Part shown: in pieces, positions 50,286 through 59,059 of the stretch | Position numbering within the stretch: position 1 is the first letter of the stretch | Layout of the letters: each line of letters starts with the position of its first letter | Assembly: GCA_035606355.1 (NCBI GenBank) | Contig: DATNFO010000041.1 | Location: 186,001-250,000 of the forward strand | DNA length: 64,000 nucleotides | Reading direction: 5' to 3' | Source: Sulfopaludibacter sp035606355 | GTDB taxonomy: Bacteria > Acidobacteriota > Terriglobia > Bryobacterales > Bryobacteraceae | Made by a program: the position numbers and the translations under genes | Notes under the pieces: model-generated | The model's database searches: none | Seen by the model: the letters and a program-made list of their open reading frames with translations, nothing else | Told to the model about the DNA's origin: nothing

Positions 50286-51152
50286 TTATCGCACGGGGCG
50301 GCGAACGATCGAGAGTCCGGCAATGGCGATACCGAGGAGCAGGGACATCGACGGCTCAGGCACAGTTTCACCGGAAAGCGTGAATGCGCCGTTGAAGGTG
50401 GGCGCAGGGTTGCCGCCGACGATATCCGTTCCGACGCGAAGCCAGTCGGGCGCCAGACCGTCGTTTCGGATCCACGCTTGCAGATCGGTAACGCCGGAAG
50501 GAAAAGGCGTGCCCGGCGAGGTGATTGGCCGCGATCCCGAGAGCCAGTAGAAGTCGCCGTTTGCGAGTTCGACTTGCGGGACAAAAAAGTAATGGCCGCC
50601 GGCCAGATTGAGCGGATCCACGAAATTCACGTTGAATGTGACCTCCGAGCCTCTCACCGCACCATCGCCGCCCGTTGTCTGCAAGGGTTTCGGATTGATG
50701 CCGTTCAAAACGCTGTTCGAGGCTGAGATCAAACCAAGATTCGACGAAGTGAATGTCAGGCTGAGCGGATTGCTGGAATCGCGCGAATCGAACTGCACGT
50801 CGGAAGGCGAGTTGACACGCGTTGGAACTTCGGTGGTTGAGAACGTCGGCGGACCTGACGTACGCCCTACGTCCGAGTCCGCCGGGAACACTTGATAGAT
50901 CTCGATAATGACCCGGCTAATGTCCGAGGTGCTCGCATTCGAAAGCAAGCCAGTGAACGTGGCCGACGTGAGAAGAGTCGGATCGGTGAGAAAGAAGTCG
51001 TCTGCCGCTTCGATTTCGACCTTGCCTGAACTGTCGGGCCGCGACGCCATGGCCATGTTGCCATTCGCCGTGCCGGTGCTGAAAAAGTACGTCGAGGCGC
51101 TCGCGGTGAGCGTCGCCGATAGGACAAACAAAGAGAGTTTTGCAGCTTTCAC
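50286..51152 (-). CDS. Exported protein with PEP-CTERM sorting signal
   Basis: A 288-residue secreted protein starting with GTG after GGAGG (spacing 8). A signal peptide (AAKLSLFVLSATLTASAST) is followed by a beta-rich body with FFLTDPTLLTSATFTGLLSN and YFFVPQVELANGDFYWLSGS, and a PEP-CTERM tail: VPEPSMSLLLGIAIAGLSIV then RRPVR. The PEP-CTERM system uses an exosortase to sort the protein to the cell surface or extracellular polymer; the exosortase is not in this window. The body fold is unknown. Confidence 0.88.
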   Translation of the reverse strand: MKAAKLSLFVLSATLTASASTYFFSTGTANGNMAMASRPDSSGKVEIEAADDFFLTDPTLLTSATFTGLLSNASTSDISRVIIEIYQVFPADSDVGRTSGPPTFSTTEVPTRVNSPSDVQFDSRDSSNPLSLTFTSSNLGLISASNSVLNGINPKPLQTTGGDGAVRGSEVTFNVNFVDPLNLAGGHYFFVPQVELANGDFYWLSGSRPITSPGTPFPSGVTDLQAWIRNDGLAPDWLRVGTDIVGGNPAPTFNGAFTLSGETVPEPSMSLLLGIAIAGLSIVRRPVR

Positions 51153-51584
51153 TTCTATCCTCCGCTACTCTTACTTCGGATCATGATAGGAGTGCCGCGG
51201 GGGCGCCGCAAGAGTGGAAAACCGCGAATCGGCGCGGTCGCGAAACACCTTCGTCAGGAAGGGCACGACCTGGAGATCTGAATTGTATCTGTTCGTCAGG
51301 ATCATCCGTGACCGCGTCGAATCGCGCCCGAACCTGCTTCTCGAAAGCAGTCGGTCCCGCCTGGTCGAATCAGTTGGGCATCACAATTTCAGCCGACGCG
51401 CAGTCTTGGGCGGATTTCCTCCCCCAACAGTCGCCAGCAGCGATGCAAATCAAAGATTTGGTCGGTGTTCAAATGCCTGATCGCCAAAAATTATCGCCAA
51501 CGTGTGCTGGTGGTGTGTGCTTAACTATTTTTGGGATCGGGGTTGCCCCCGTTGTTGGCGTAGTACACCTGCCGGCCGTCCGGA
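51153..51584. other. Gene-free stretch between PEP-CTERM gene and TonB receptor
   Basis: About 430 bp with no open frame that has coding character; the frames present on the plus strand are composition artefacts without a start site or domain. No tRNA, repeat or strong promoter was recognised. It ends at the terminator of the TonB-receptor gene. Confidence 0.5.
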
Positions 51585-51634
51585 ATACAAACAACAAAAT
51601 GGCAGGGGGCGTCATGGTCTGGCGCCGCCCTGCC
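51585..51634 (-). terminator. Terminator of the TonB-receptor gene
   Basis: On the minus strand, GGGCAGGGCGGCGCC and GGCGCC-type bases pair with CCCCCTGCC (plus-strand stem GGCAGGGGGCG ... CGCCGCCCTGCC, 51601-51632, with one bulge). This is followed by the T-rich tail ATTTTGTTGTTTGTATT. It sits 40 bp after the stop at 51673. Confidence 0.75.
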
Positions 51635-51672
51635 CGAGGATCATCCTTCATCCGCAACCCAAATCGGCCAGC

Positions 51673-54600
51673 TTACCAGCGGATATGCGCCTGGATCTGG
51701 ATGAATCGGTTGAGCTGCTGGCTTGCCGTCGTGATCGCACCAAAAACGCCCACGCCGCTCGTCACGCCCGTGTTCGGACCGGCGAAGTAGGAGTGGTTCT
51801 CGATGTTTTTAACGTCCGCGCGAAGGTTCAGCGTAAGCGGATGCTCCTTGAGGTTGACCGCGAAGTCGCGCATCAGGCTTCCGTCGAGTTCGCCCCAACT
51901 CGGATTTCGGAGGCCCTCTGCGTATAGCGGCGTAGTTCGCGCCTGGTAGGTGCCAGGTTGAAAACCCGTCCGCTTATCCCAACCGGAAGTGCAAGGCTGG
52001 CCCCCTGGAACCACCGTGTCTCCCGGGCCGGCTTTCTGACCGGCAAGGATGCATCCGGCTGTGTTGAACCATTCGCCCAACGTTGGATTCGCCATCTTCA
52101 GGTTCGCCAGATCGCCATAGTAGAAAGCGTTCGGGAGTCCGATCAGCGTACCCATCGACCACACATAACTGCCGGAGAGCGTCCAATTGCCCACAAGCGC
52201 CGCGGCAATCTTCTCGTGCATCCATTTCCTGTGGTTCCCGAACGGTAGATCATAGACCCACGTCGCCGTAACCCGATGCGGGTTGATGTTGTTCGGCTGC
52301 CAGACCGGCGACTGTGGAATGGCCGGATCGAACGGATTCCAGCTATTCAGAAAGCTGTTGGCGAACTTGCTGTCAAAGTACGTATAAGCGAAGCTCGCCA
52401 CCAGGCCACGGCTGAACCGGTGGTTCAGGCCGAGGTCGAATTCCGTTTCGCGCTCGTGCCCCAGCGGCATCCCGACCGTCAGATTGCTGGACGGGTACGG
52501 GCGAAGAAGCGTCGCCTTGCCGATCGTCGAGCTCGTAAAGAAGCTGCTCGCGGAAGTCAGCGCCGTATAAAGCGACGGGTTACTGCCCTTCAGGGAAGTG
52601 AGGTTCCCGACGTAAAACGGGTTCGCGACGTTCGCGCCGAGGTTCTGGTCTGAGAGGCAACCGGCGGCCGTCGCATTAGTCGTGCCAGAGTTGCAGGAGA
52701 TGGTGGCGCCGGACGCATTCACCGGCCGCGAATTGCCGAAATACCAGTAGCTGGCGGGAAGGGCAGATTCATTGACGTTGATGTTCAGACCGCTGGTGTA
52801 CGCTCCCGTGTAGCCGGCCGAAACCACGTCGTGACTCGTGAGCTGCCGTTCGACGCCCATCCGCCAACGCTGCATCCGGGCGTGCGTGGGATCGGGAACC
52901 GTCCAACTGCTGGGACCGCCGCCCAGCACCAGCTTGCCCATGAGACCGTACACGTTCCCTGCGGGAACGTTGAACCGGCTGCCGTCGGTGCGAACAGGGA
53001 ACGGATCGGTGAGCGGCGATGTCATGGTTTGTCCAGCGTTGCACCATGCGCCGCAGTTTGTGCCGTTAGCGCCCCAAGTCACGCCCTGCGTGGTGGTGAA
53101 CGTGGTGCCGGTGCTTACGGAGTACCCTGTCTGGTCTAAACCGTTGTTGATCGCATTCACGTCCAGAGTGTCATAGAAGACTCCGTATCCCCCGCGAATC
53201 ACGGTCTTGCTGTTGATCTGGTACCCGATACCGACGCGAGGCAGCCACACCATTTGGCTCGGCCACATACGGTCTGGGGCGCCCGGCGTTCCGGCATACA
53301 GGGCGCCGCCGCTCACCTTGAAACTGGATGGCGAAAGCTCCGGCACCGCGCTAGCGGTGTTGGCCGCAAAAGCCGCCTGAGCGTCGGCACCGATGGGCAG
53401 AGAAGCGTTGGGATCCCAGCCCACGATGTAGTCGTTTTGGTGCCCCTTGGCGCCGTTCTCCCATTCCATGCGCAGCGAGAGCGTCAACGTAAGCCGCGGC
53501 GTGACACGCCAAGTGTCTTGTAGAAACGCAGCCCAGTACTGGTTCGACAGCGTGTAGCTGGCGTTGTTCGAGATACTGGCGCCGGTGGGCAGCCCCGTCA
53601 TGAATGAGGCCCAGCTCAATCCCAATGTCGCTGGAGTGTAGTTGCCGTTCGGACCGGAATCGTCGTACTGCCGGAAATAGGTATTGCCGAAACTGTAATT
53701 CCCGTCAGAGTTTCCGTTGTGCTGCACCTTTGTCGCCTGCCGGAAGTCCACGCCCGCACGGAACTGATGGTTTCCGCGATTATGGTATACATCGCCGTTA
53801 TAGTCGTAGAACCGGTTGTATCCCGGGAGGCTGGGGCCGCCCACGCCGTTGGTGGAGTAGCCGCTCACCGACATCTGGGGCAGGTAGCAGTTATTGCCGC
53901 AGACGGAATCAAGGTACTTCGGCAGGCCGCCATCGGACGGCTTGAACTGGAAAGCATACGGCAGCGTCGTATTGTACTGCATCCAGTTGCTTACTGAACC
54001 CGCGGCGTGCAGCAGGGTGCTGGCGTTCAAAGTGTAGACCGCGTCAACGACGCCGTTCTGGTCGTCGCGGGTCACGCCGGTGCCGGTCGGTCCGAGGTTG
54101 TTGTAACCCGGCGCGATCATGTAAGTCCAGTCATTGCGGTATTCGACGAAGTGATTGCGGGTAAAACGGCCAAAGGCGCGCAGCTTCGACGATAGATTCA
54201 GGTCCAGGCGGCCTTGCCACTGGCCGAAGGTCCAGTTGTACGGCATCGCCGTATCCAGAAGGTCGTTTTTGCTGGTGCCGGAATTTTGTGCGATCGACTG
54301 GTCATACCAGTTGTTGGGATCCGGCCAATACTTGACGTAGTTCTTGTAGAAGGGGGCTCCCAGGGCGGCATACGACGCCGGCAGGATATTACCGGGCAGG
54401 GGAGTCCGCACATAATGGGTGCCGCTCCGGCTCGGGTCCACTTTGACAGAGAACGGGTCGAACAGTTGATAATTCAGGCCGTCGGACTTCACGTTGTACA
54501 GATCCGAGAAGTCGCCGGTTTTTTCGGCAGCGCTGGGCACTACGAAGCCGTAGTTCGCCGGCGCTTCGGTCTTATGGTCGCGCTCGCCGTTGTAGTTCAG

Positions 54601-55581
54601 GCTCCAGAACGCCTTATTCCTCAGGTCCAGGTGCGGCAACCGGATTGGGCCAGTGGCGTTGAATCCGTAGAGATTCGAGTGGCCCGGGGGTTGGATGGGC
54701 TGGGATGCAGCTGATGCCGCAGCCGCACTGGCCCCGCTCGAATTCAGACCCGCGATGTTCGTGTAGTAGGCCTGCTTCGTGAATAGGTTGCTGCCCCACC
54801 AGCGCTGGGCCCAGTAGTTCTCGTCGGCCGAGCCGTGGAACTGGTTGCTGCCGGACTTGGTGGTGACGGAGATGCCCAATCCAATGGAATGGCCGAAACT
54901 CCCGTCGAAGGTGTTGTCGACGACCTTGACTTCGGCAACCGAATTGGTGGATGGCAGATTGGAGGTGGTTCGGCCGGAGCCGTTGCTGAACGCGCCGTCT
55001 ATTGTCCAGACGTTGCCACCAACGCCGCTGCCATTGTTGTAGTCGGACCCGCTCTGGGTGGAATGCGGTCCGATGATAATATCGGCGCTCCCGCCAGCGT
55101 TTACGCCGGGAAGGAACTGAATCATGCCGGTTACGACCCCGGTCATCACGGGAAGGTCGCGGACTGTCCGGTCATCTAAAACCGCGCCAGTTGAGGTGTC
55201 GGTCGCGTCGACCAACGGAGCCTCGGCGGTCACGGTGACCGCCTCGCTGGTCAGTCCGAGTTCCAACGTGACGTCCACGGTCCGAATATCGCCTGTCAAA
55301 AGAACGATGTTCTGCCGCACGCTCTTTTTGAAGCCGCTTGCCTCAACGGTTACTGTATAGGAACCGGGCATCAACAAGGGAGCGATGAACCGGCCCACCT
55401 CGTTGGTCTTGAAGGACGATCTCGTATTCGTGGATGCTTCATTCACCAACACGCTGGCGCCCACCACTAACGCGCCCTGCGGATCCTTGACGGTGCCCTG
55501 AATGGTACCGCGTGCTTCCTGGGCGCTCACGACAGCGGCGAGTCCCAGAACGACTCCGACGAGGGAAATGCAACGGAACAT
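51673..55581 (-). CDS. Oar-like TonB-dependent outer-membrane receptor with carboxypeptidase-regulatory domain
   Basis: A 1302-residue outer-membrane transporter, long as usual for acidobacterial Oar-type receptors. The ATG at 55581 has GGAGG six bases upstream and begins a signal peptide (MFRCISLVGVVLGLAAVVSA). Residues about 25-105 are a carboxypeptidase-regulatory-like beta domain (GTIQGTVKDPQGALVVGASV). A plug-like domain follows (APLVDATDTSTGAVLDDRTV) and then a large beta-barrel ending in Trp (AHIRW). No TonB box was recognised with certainty. Its ligand is probably a polysaccharide or peptide, but nothing specifies it. The gene is divergent from the regulator-like gene. Confidence 0.9.
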   Translation of the reverse strand: MFRCISLVGVVLGLAAVVSAQEARGTIQGTVKDPQGALVVGASVLVNEASTNTRSSFKTNEVGRFIAPLLMPGSYTVTVEASGFKKSVRQNIVLLTGDIRTVDVTLELGLTSEAVTVTAEAPLVDATDTSTGAVLDDRTVRDLPVMTGVVTGMIQFLPGVNAGGSADIIIGPHSTQSGSDYNNGSGVGGNVWTIDGAFSNGSGRTTSNLPSTNSVAEVKVVDNTFDGSFGHSIGLGISVTTKSGSNQFHGSADENYWAQRWWGSNLFTKQAYYTNIAGLNSSGASAAAASAASQPIQPPGHSNLYGFNATGPIRLPHLDLRNKAFWSLNYNGERDHKTEAPANYGFVVPSAAEKTGDFSDLYNVKSDGLNYQLFDPFSVKVDPSRSGTHYVRTPLPGNILPASYAALGAPFYKNYVKYWPDPNNWYDQSIAQNSGTSKNDLLDTAMPYNWTFGQWQGRLDLNLSSKLRAFGRFTRNHFVEYRNDWTYMIAPGYNNLGPTGTGVTRDDQNGVVDAVYTLNASTLLHAAGSVSNWMQYNTTLPYAFQFKPSDGGLPKYLDSVCGNNCYLPQMSVSGYSTNGVGGPSLPGYNRFYDYNGDVYHNRGNHQFRAGVDFRQATKVQHNGNSDGNYSFGNTYFRQYDDSGPNGNYTPATLGLSWASFMTGLPTGASISNNASYTLSNQYWAAFLQDTWRVTPRLTLTLSLRMEWENGAKGHQNDYIVGWDPNASLPIGADAQAAFAANTASAVPELSPSSFKVSGGALYAGTPGAPDRMWPSQMVWLPRVGIGYQINSKTVIRGGYGVFYDTLDVNAINNGLDQTGYSVSTGTTFTTTQGVTWGANGTNCGAWCNAGQTMTSPLTDPFPVRTDGSRFNVPAGNVYGLMGKLVLGGGPSSWTVPDPTHARMQRWRMGVERQLTSHDVVSAGYTGAYTSGLNINVNESALPASYWYFGNSRPVNASGATISCNSGTTNATAAGCLSDQNLGANVANPFYVGNLTSLKGSNPSLYTALTSASSFFTSSTIGKATLLRPYPSSNLTVGMPLGHERETEFDLGLNHRFSRGLVASFAYTYFDSKFANSFLNSWNPFDPAIPQSPVWQPNNINPHRVTATWVYDLPFGNHRKWMHEKIAAALVGNWTLSGSYVWSMGTLIGLPNAFYYGDLANLKMANPTLGEWFNTAGCILAGQKAGPGDTVVPGGQPCTSGWDKRTGFQPGTYQARTTPLYAEGLRNPSWGELDGSLMRDFAVNLKEHPLTLNLRADVKNIENHSYFAGPNTGVTSGVGVFGAITTASQQLNRFIQIQAHIRW

Positions 55582-55745
55582 TGGTTGCCTCCAATCACGT
55601 TTCGGCGCCGAACGGTGATCCGGCGCGACTAACCTGAATCGATCCATCATCGCTCCCGGGGGCAACCGGGCGGAAGTTGCCGCCTGTCAAGACACTGTTA
55701 CGGCTGCAATGTAAGCGTTATACAATCAGCCACATCGGGGGTAAC

Positions 55746-57143
55746 GTGGAAGGTCACGGGTTGTCCGAAGTGGGAGTCAAGGAAAAGCGTGAGGCACTCG
55801 AGCGTGTGCTGCAGAGCCGGGTCCTCAGGCGGTGCGAACAGCTCAAGAAGATGCTTCGCTTCGTTTGCGACGCCGATATTGCGGGTCGCGGCCAGGAATT
55901 GAACGAGTACCTGATCGCTGTGGAAGCGCTGGGGCGGCCCACGTCCTACGATCCGGTGGAGGACTCTACCGTCCGCACCCGGGCGTATGAGCTCCGCAAC
56001 AAGCTGAAGACCTTCTATACGGCCGAAGCCCCCGATGCGCCGATTCGCATTGAAATCGAACGCGGTGCTTACGTGCCCCGGTTCATCCGCCGTCCAGAAG
56101 CGGACGCTGCCGTCCCGGCGGACGTCACGGCCGCGCCGCCGGAAATGACCGTCGCAGTACCGCCGCCGGAAATCAAAGTCGGAAGCAGGCCGCCGAAAAC
56201 GACGCCGGTTCCGCAGCGTGAACGCCTATGGCGCCGGTTGGCCGTCGTAGCAGCGGGTTGTGCGCTGATGGCTTTAGCCGGGTATCGGTTCTTGCGGCCG
56301 GCGCAAGCGTCGATGATTGTCCAAAAAGATGGCTGGACGCCGGAACTGCAGACGTTCTGGAAGCCGTTTCTTGCGGATGATACGCCGCTGCTGTTCACGT
56401 ATCAGAGCCGATTCTTTCTACTTTCGCCGCCTCTTGAGCTCATGGTGCGTAGCTACCGGACGAATTCGATGAGCGAGATTCCCCAATCGTCCGCCTTGCA
56501 GCAATTTCAGAAGCAGATGGGCGTCGAGAGTTTTGTGGAAACCCGCAATTATGTCGATTTTGGAGCGGTGAACTCGGTCTTTCTACTAACGCGAGCACTT
56601 GGCCGGCGCCAAAACCAGATCTCGATCAAGCGCTCGGACGATCTGGATTGGACCGATATCTTCAACGACAACGTCATTTTCGTAGGAGGATTGGCGTCGG
56701 CAGCCCCACGTCTCAAGAAGCTCTGGGAAGCCGGCGATTTCACCGAAGACGCTACGGGAGTTACGAATCTCAGGCCCAAACCTGGAGAATTGAAGAACTA
56801 TCGCGTTGCCCACCTGAATTCCAAAGGCGCGAACGATGGCGACAAGTACGCGTTGCTATCCCGCTTCCCTGGTCCGAGGCCGGGGCATTACATCATGTTG
56901 CTCGGGTCGGCTCACTCGGAACTGCCATGGGCCCTGGCGGAGTACGTCACCAATGCCGTATCCATGCGGGAGCTGATGCAGCACCTGAAAACACCGTCCG
57001 GCGAACTGCCCGAGGCCTTTCAGGTGGTCCTACAGGTGACTCTCCAGTCGCAGGTTCCAGTACGGGTGCGCTATGCGACGCACCACGTAGTCGCCGCACC
57101 GGAGTTCCCGTACGAACCGACTCCGCCGAAGAATTCGCCATAG
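55746..57143 (+). CDS. Membrane-anchored regulator-like protein of acidobacterial type
   Basis: A 465-residue protein starting at GTG after a GGGGG ribosome site. The N-terminal 110 residues (ALERVLQSRVLRRCEQLKKM, RGQELNEYLIAVEALGRPTS, VRTRAYELRNKLKTFYTAEA) resemble a DNA-binding-like domain that I recall as common in Bryobacterales. A helix lies at about 185-205 (RLAVVAAGCALMALAGYRFL) and the rest is extracytoplasmic. No kinase or sigma-factor motif is visible. Because it diverges from the Oar-like receptor and shares the 165-bp gap with it, it may sense something outside and control that gene. The role is inferred. Confidence 0.75.
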   Translation: MEGHGLSEVGVKEKREALERVLQSRVLRRCEQLKKMLRFVCDADIAGRGQELNEYLIAVEALGRPTSYDPVEDSTVRTRAYELRNKLKTFYTAEAPDAPIRIEIERGAYVPRFIRRPEADAAVPADVTAAPPEMTVAVPPPEIKVGSRPPKTTPVPQRERLWRRLAVVAAGCALMALAGYRFLRPAQASMIVQKDGWTPELQTFWKPFLADDTPLLFTYQSRFFLLSPPLELMVRSYRTNSMSEIPQSSALQQFQKQMGVESFVETRNYVDFGAVNSVFLLTRALGRRQNQISIKRSDDLDWTDIFNDNVIFVGGLASAAPRLKKLWEAGDFTEDATGVTNLRPKPGELKNYRVAHLNSKGANDGDKYALLSRFPGPRPGHYIMLLGSAHSELPWALAEYVTNAVSMRELMQHLKTPSGELPEAFQVVLQVTLQSQVPVRVRYATHHVVAAPEFPYEPTPPKNSP

Positions 57144-57224
57144 ACAGCATCGAGGTGCGATGAATCGTGGGCACAAGAGCCCTAGATCGTTTGAGCCCCG
57201 AGAATCGCAATGCGGAGCCTAGTG

Positions 57225-57271
57225 AATGGTGGGCGCGACAGGACTCGAACCTGTGACCTCCTGCGTGTGAA
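57225..57271 (-). repeat. 47-bp attachment-site repeat, second copy (inverted)
   Basis: Exact reverse complement of the tRNA-Val 3' half at 41119-41165. Only the half-tRNA is present (no acceptor or D-arm), so it is not a tRNA gene. The orientation is opposite to the tRNA copy, which normal integration cannot give. Confidence 0.92.
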
Positions 57272-57323
57272 TTGTAAGAGCCTGCCGCGACTGACTCACC
57301 ATCGCTGACCGTGATTGCTAGCG

Positions 57324-57345
57324 AGCCCCTGAATTCTCAGGGGCT
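57324..57345 (+). terminator. Terminator-like hairpin near the second attachment copy
   Basis: AGCCCCTGA, ATTC loop and TCAGGGGCT form a 9-bp perfect stem followed by TTTGCT. It may protect the element end from read-through. Confidence 0.6.
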
Positions 57346-57436
57346 TTGCTGGCACTCGCGCCAATGCTGAGCTTCCGAGCACATCGATGGGTAACGATGC
57401 CCGCCCCGGCGGTCAGGCCCAACCGTAAGCGGGTAA

Positions 57437-57457
57437 CGTCACAAACCGCGTCACAAT
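57437..57457 (+). promoter_or_regulatory. Paired arm-type sites near the other end
   Basis: CGTCACAAA (57437-57445) and CGTCACAAT (57449-57457) are 12 bp apart, mirroring the pair at 41209-41229. Their orientation matches the left pair once the segment is flipped back. Confidence 0.6.
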
Positions 57458-57616
57458 CGGCGGGGCGCATAGCGACTGCGGACCTGCATTGTTGCGGGGG
57501 TCTCCCCCGGCCTCTTGCCGGGCGCGCGCCGGGCACTCCGACCTACTCAAAAAATTTCACAAAGTTGGAATCGAGGCCGAGAGACGGTAGGCACACTCGC
57601 TAACCAGATAGCCTTG

Positions 57617-58096
57617 TTACTTGCCGCCGTCGGCAAGCCACTGATTGAGGAAGGCTGATTCAATATCGCGAACGCATTCCCTGATCGTGGCGGTGTCGGG
57701 AGCCTGGAGGACGGCTGATTGATTCCATGAAATGACAACGTATCGCAGGGAACCACGGTCCAAAGTCGCGGACTCCAAGAGAATTGCTCGGACGACAGCG
57801 GCAAGTTTTCCGGCAGCGCTGATTGTGACGACCAAAACGGGATACGTCGGCCGGTCAGCGGCAGCTATTGAGAGCCCCGCCTCTCTGAATCTCAATTCTG
57901 ACTCGGTCTGAACTGCGGATGCGCTGATTTGAAAATCTTTGGTGAGGACCTTGTCGGATGCAGTGCCAATTCCGTTCCCCTCATCCACAACCACGGCCAG
58001 CCTTATCCTCGACAGCCCCTTGAGGCTGGTCTGTTGTCCCCATCCACAGATTACGCAACCCGCAAGAACCGAGGCCCGAATAGCAGTTCTCAGCAT
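57617..58096 (-). CDS. Small exported or lipoprotein-like cargo protein
   Basis: A 159-residue protein with a short signal sequence (MLRTAIRASVLAGCVICGWG) that contains a lipobox-like LAGC, so it may be a lipoprotein. The mature part has a conserved-looking beta segment (RIRLAVVVDEGNGIGTASDK) and ends in a helical stretch (DIESAFLNQWLADGGK). No domain is recognised. It lies in the mobile element and is transcribed opposite to the XRE gene, so it may be cargo. Confidence 0.6.
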   Translation of the reverse strand: MLRTAIRASVLAGCVICGWGQQTSLKGLSRIRLAVVVDEGNGIGTASDKVLTKDFQISASAVQTESELRFREAGLSIAAADRPTYPVLVVTISAAGKLAAVVRAILLESATLDRGSLRYVVISWNQSAVLQAPDTATIRECVRDIESAFLNQWLADGGK

Positions 58097-58172
58097 CGTA
58101 GCCGTCCTTTTTCAAATGAGGCTTATAAGCCGTTGGCCTATCCGCCTCACCATACCACCATGAGAATTCCAG

Positions 58173-58448
58173 ATGCAACGGCGCGGACGCCAGATCCAGC
58201 CAACGGACGCCAAGCGGAAAGCCATTGGGCTTGCAGTGGCGGAATTCCGCCGTAGGTCCGGATTCTCTCAGGAGCGCCTCAGCGCCGACTGCGGATTCGA
58301 GCGGACGTACATCAGCCGCGTAGAGCGGGGAATTCTCAACCCGACAGCCATCCGCGTCTGGACAATCGCCGATGCATTGAAGACTCCGTTCCATGAAGTT
58401 GTGATGTGGATGGAAAGGTGGGTACAGGACCAAAAGACGCGGCATTGA
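58173..58448 (+). CDS. XRE-family helix-turn-helix regulator of the element
   Basis: A 91-residue cro/cI-type repressor-like protein: AIGLAVAEFRRRSGFSQERL, SADCGFERTYISRVERGILN, then PTAIRVWTIADALKTPFHEV. The HTH is complete. It probably controls the element's own genes. Its end overlaps a longer frame of the next gene, which I start at 58505. Confidence 0.85.
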   Translation: MQRRGRQIQPTDAKRKAIGLAVAEFRRRSGFSQERLSADCGFERTYISRVERGILNPTAIRVWTIADALKTPFHEVVMWMERWVQDQKTRH

Positions 58449-58504
58449 GAGATTACGAAATACATCCGACGGCGATTTATCGCTTCAACCGGTACAATCG
58501 GGTC

Positions 58505-58867
58505 ATGGCCAACTACCTTCCAAAGGGCGCGGATCTCATGCGCGCGCTTGCCTGTCGCGGAGGCGTCAAAAGCGGCGAGGCGCGCCGGGCCAATACCCGT
58601 GAAAGGCTCTTATACCGGGCTGTTTTGTTGGGCTTCGTGACGCCGGAGACAGCCTGGAGCAGTACCGCGGCAGAAACCATTACCCGTTATGAACGGGCGG
58701 CTAAGCCGAACCATGCTGGGGGAAACCACGATAGCGATTGGCGGTGCCCGCACTGTCACCATTTCAATAGCATCAAGTCGCGCGCGTGTTCCAAGTGCCG
58801 GATGGTATCGCCACGAAACGGGCGTCTTACTCGCGAGGTCCTACTCCGACGGAGGCAAAGCACCTGA
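58505..58867 (+). CDS. Zinc-ribbon protein of the element
   Basis: A 120-residue basic protein with a C-terminal zinc ribbon (RCPHCHHFNSIKSRACSKCR), the two CxxC pairs being 14 residues apart. The N-terminal part (NYLPKGADLMRALACRGGVK) has no domain I know. The ATG at 58505 follows the XRE stop by 56 bp. It probably binds DNA or RNA, but the role is unknown. Confidence 0.65.
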   Translation: MANYLPKGADLMRALACRGGVKSGEARRANTRERLLYRAVLLGFVTPETAWSSTAAETITRYERAAKPNHAGGNHDSDWRCPHCHHFNSIKSRACSKCRMVSPRNGRLTREVLLRRRQST

Positions 58868-59059
58868 GCCTAATTCTTTACAGTCGCATTTCGTAAGCAC
58901 AGTAATTCGTAGCGGGACTTCTTACCATGAGCCTCTCGCGATCCGGCACATAATAATGAAAGCACGCCGGGCTAGGTTGATCCCCGAAAAGCGGTTTTCC
59001 CATCCGCCCGCCCGGTGTTTTCTCAGATGGGAGGAACCACTCCGGGAGGTGGCACGGCG

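Larger units (their letters stand above)
57272..57616. other. Non-coding end of the element
   Basis: About 345 bp without a supported gene. It holds a terminator-like hairpin (57324-57345), paired CGTCACAA sites (57437-57457), and GC-rich hairpins such as CGGGGG TCT CCCCCG (57495-57509) near a CTTGCCGGGCGCGCGCCGGG stretch. These are probably integrase or regulatory sites; no RNA gene was recognised. Confidence 0.55.

Noticed and set aside
51140..51790. A 216-codon plus-strand open frame
   Set aside because: No ribosome site or domain; it runs into the 3' end of the TonB receptor on the other strand and through its terminator.
57225..57310. A second tRNA gene
   Set aside because: Only the 3' half of tRNA-Val is present, without acceptor 5' strand or D-arm.
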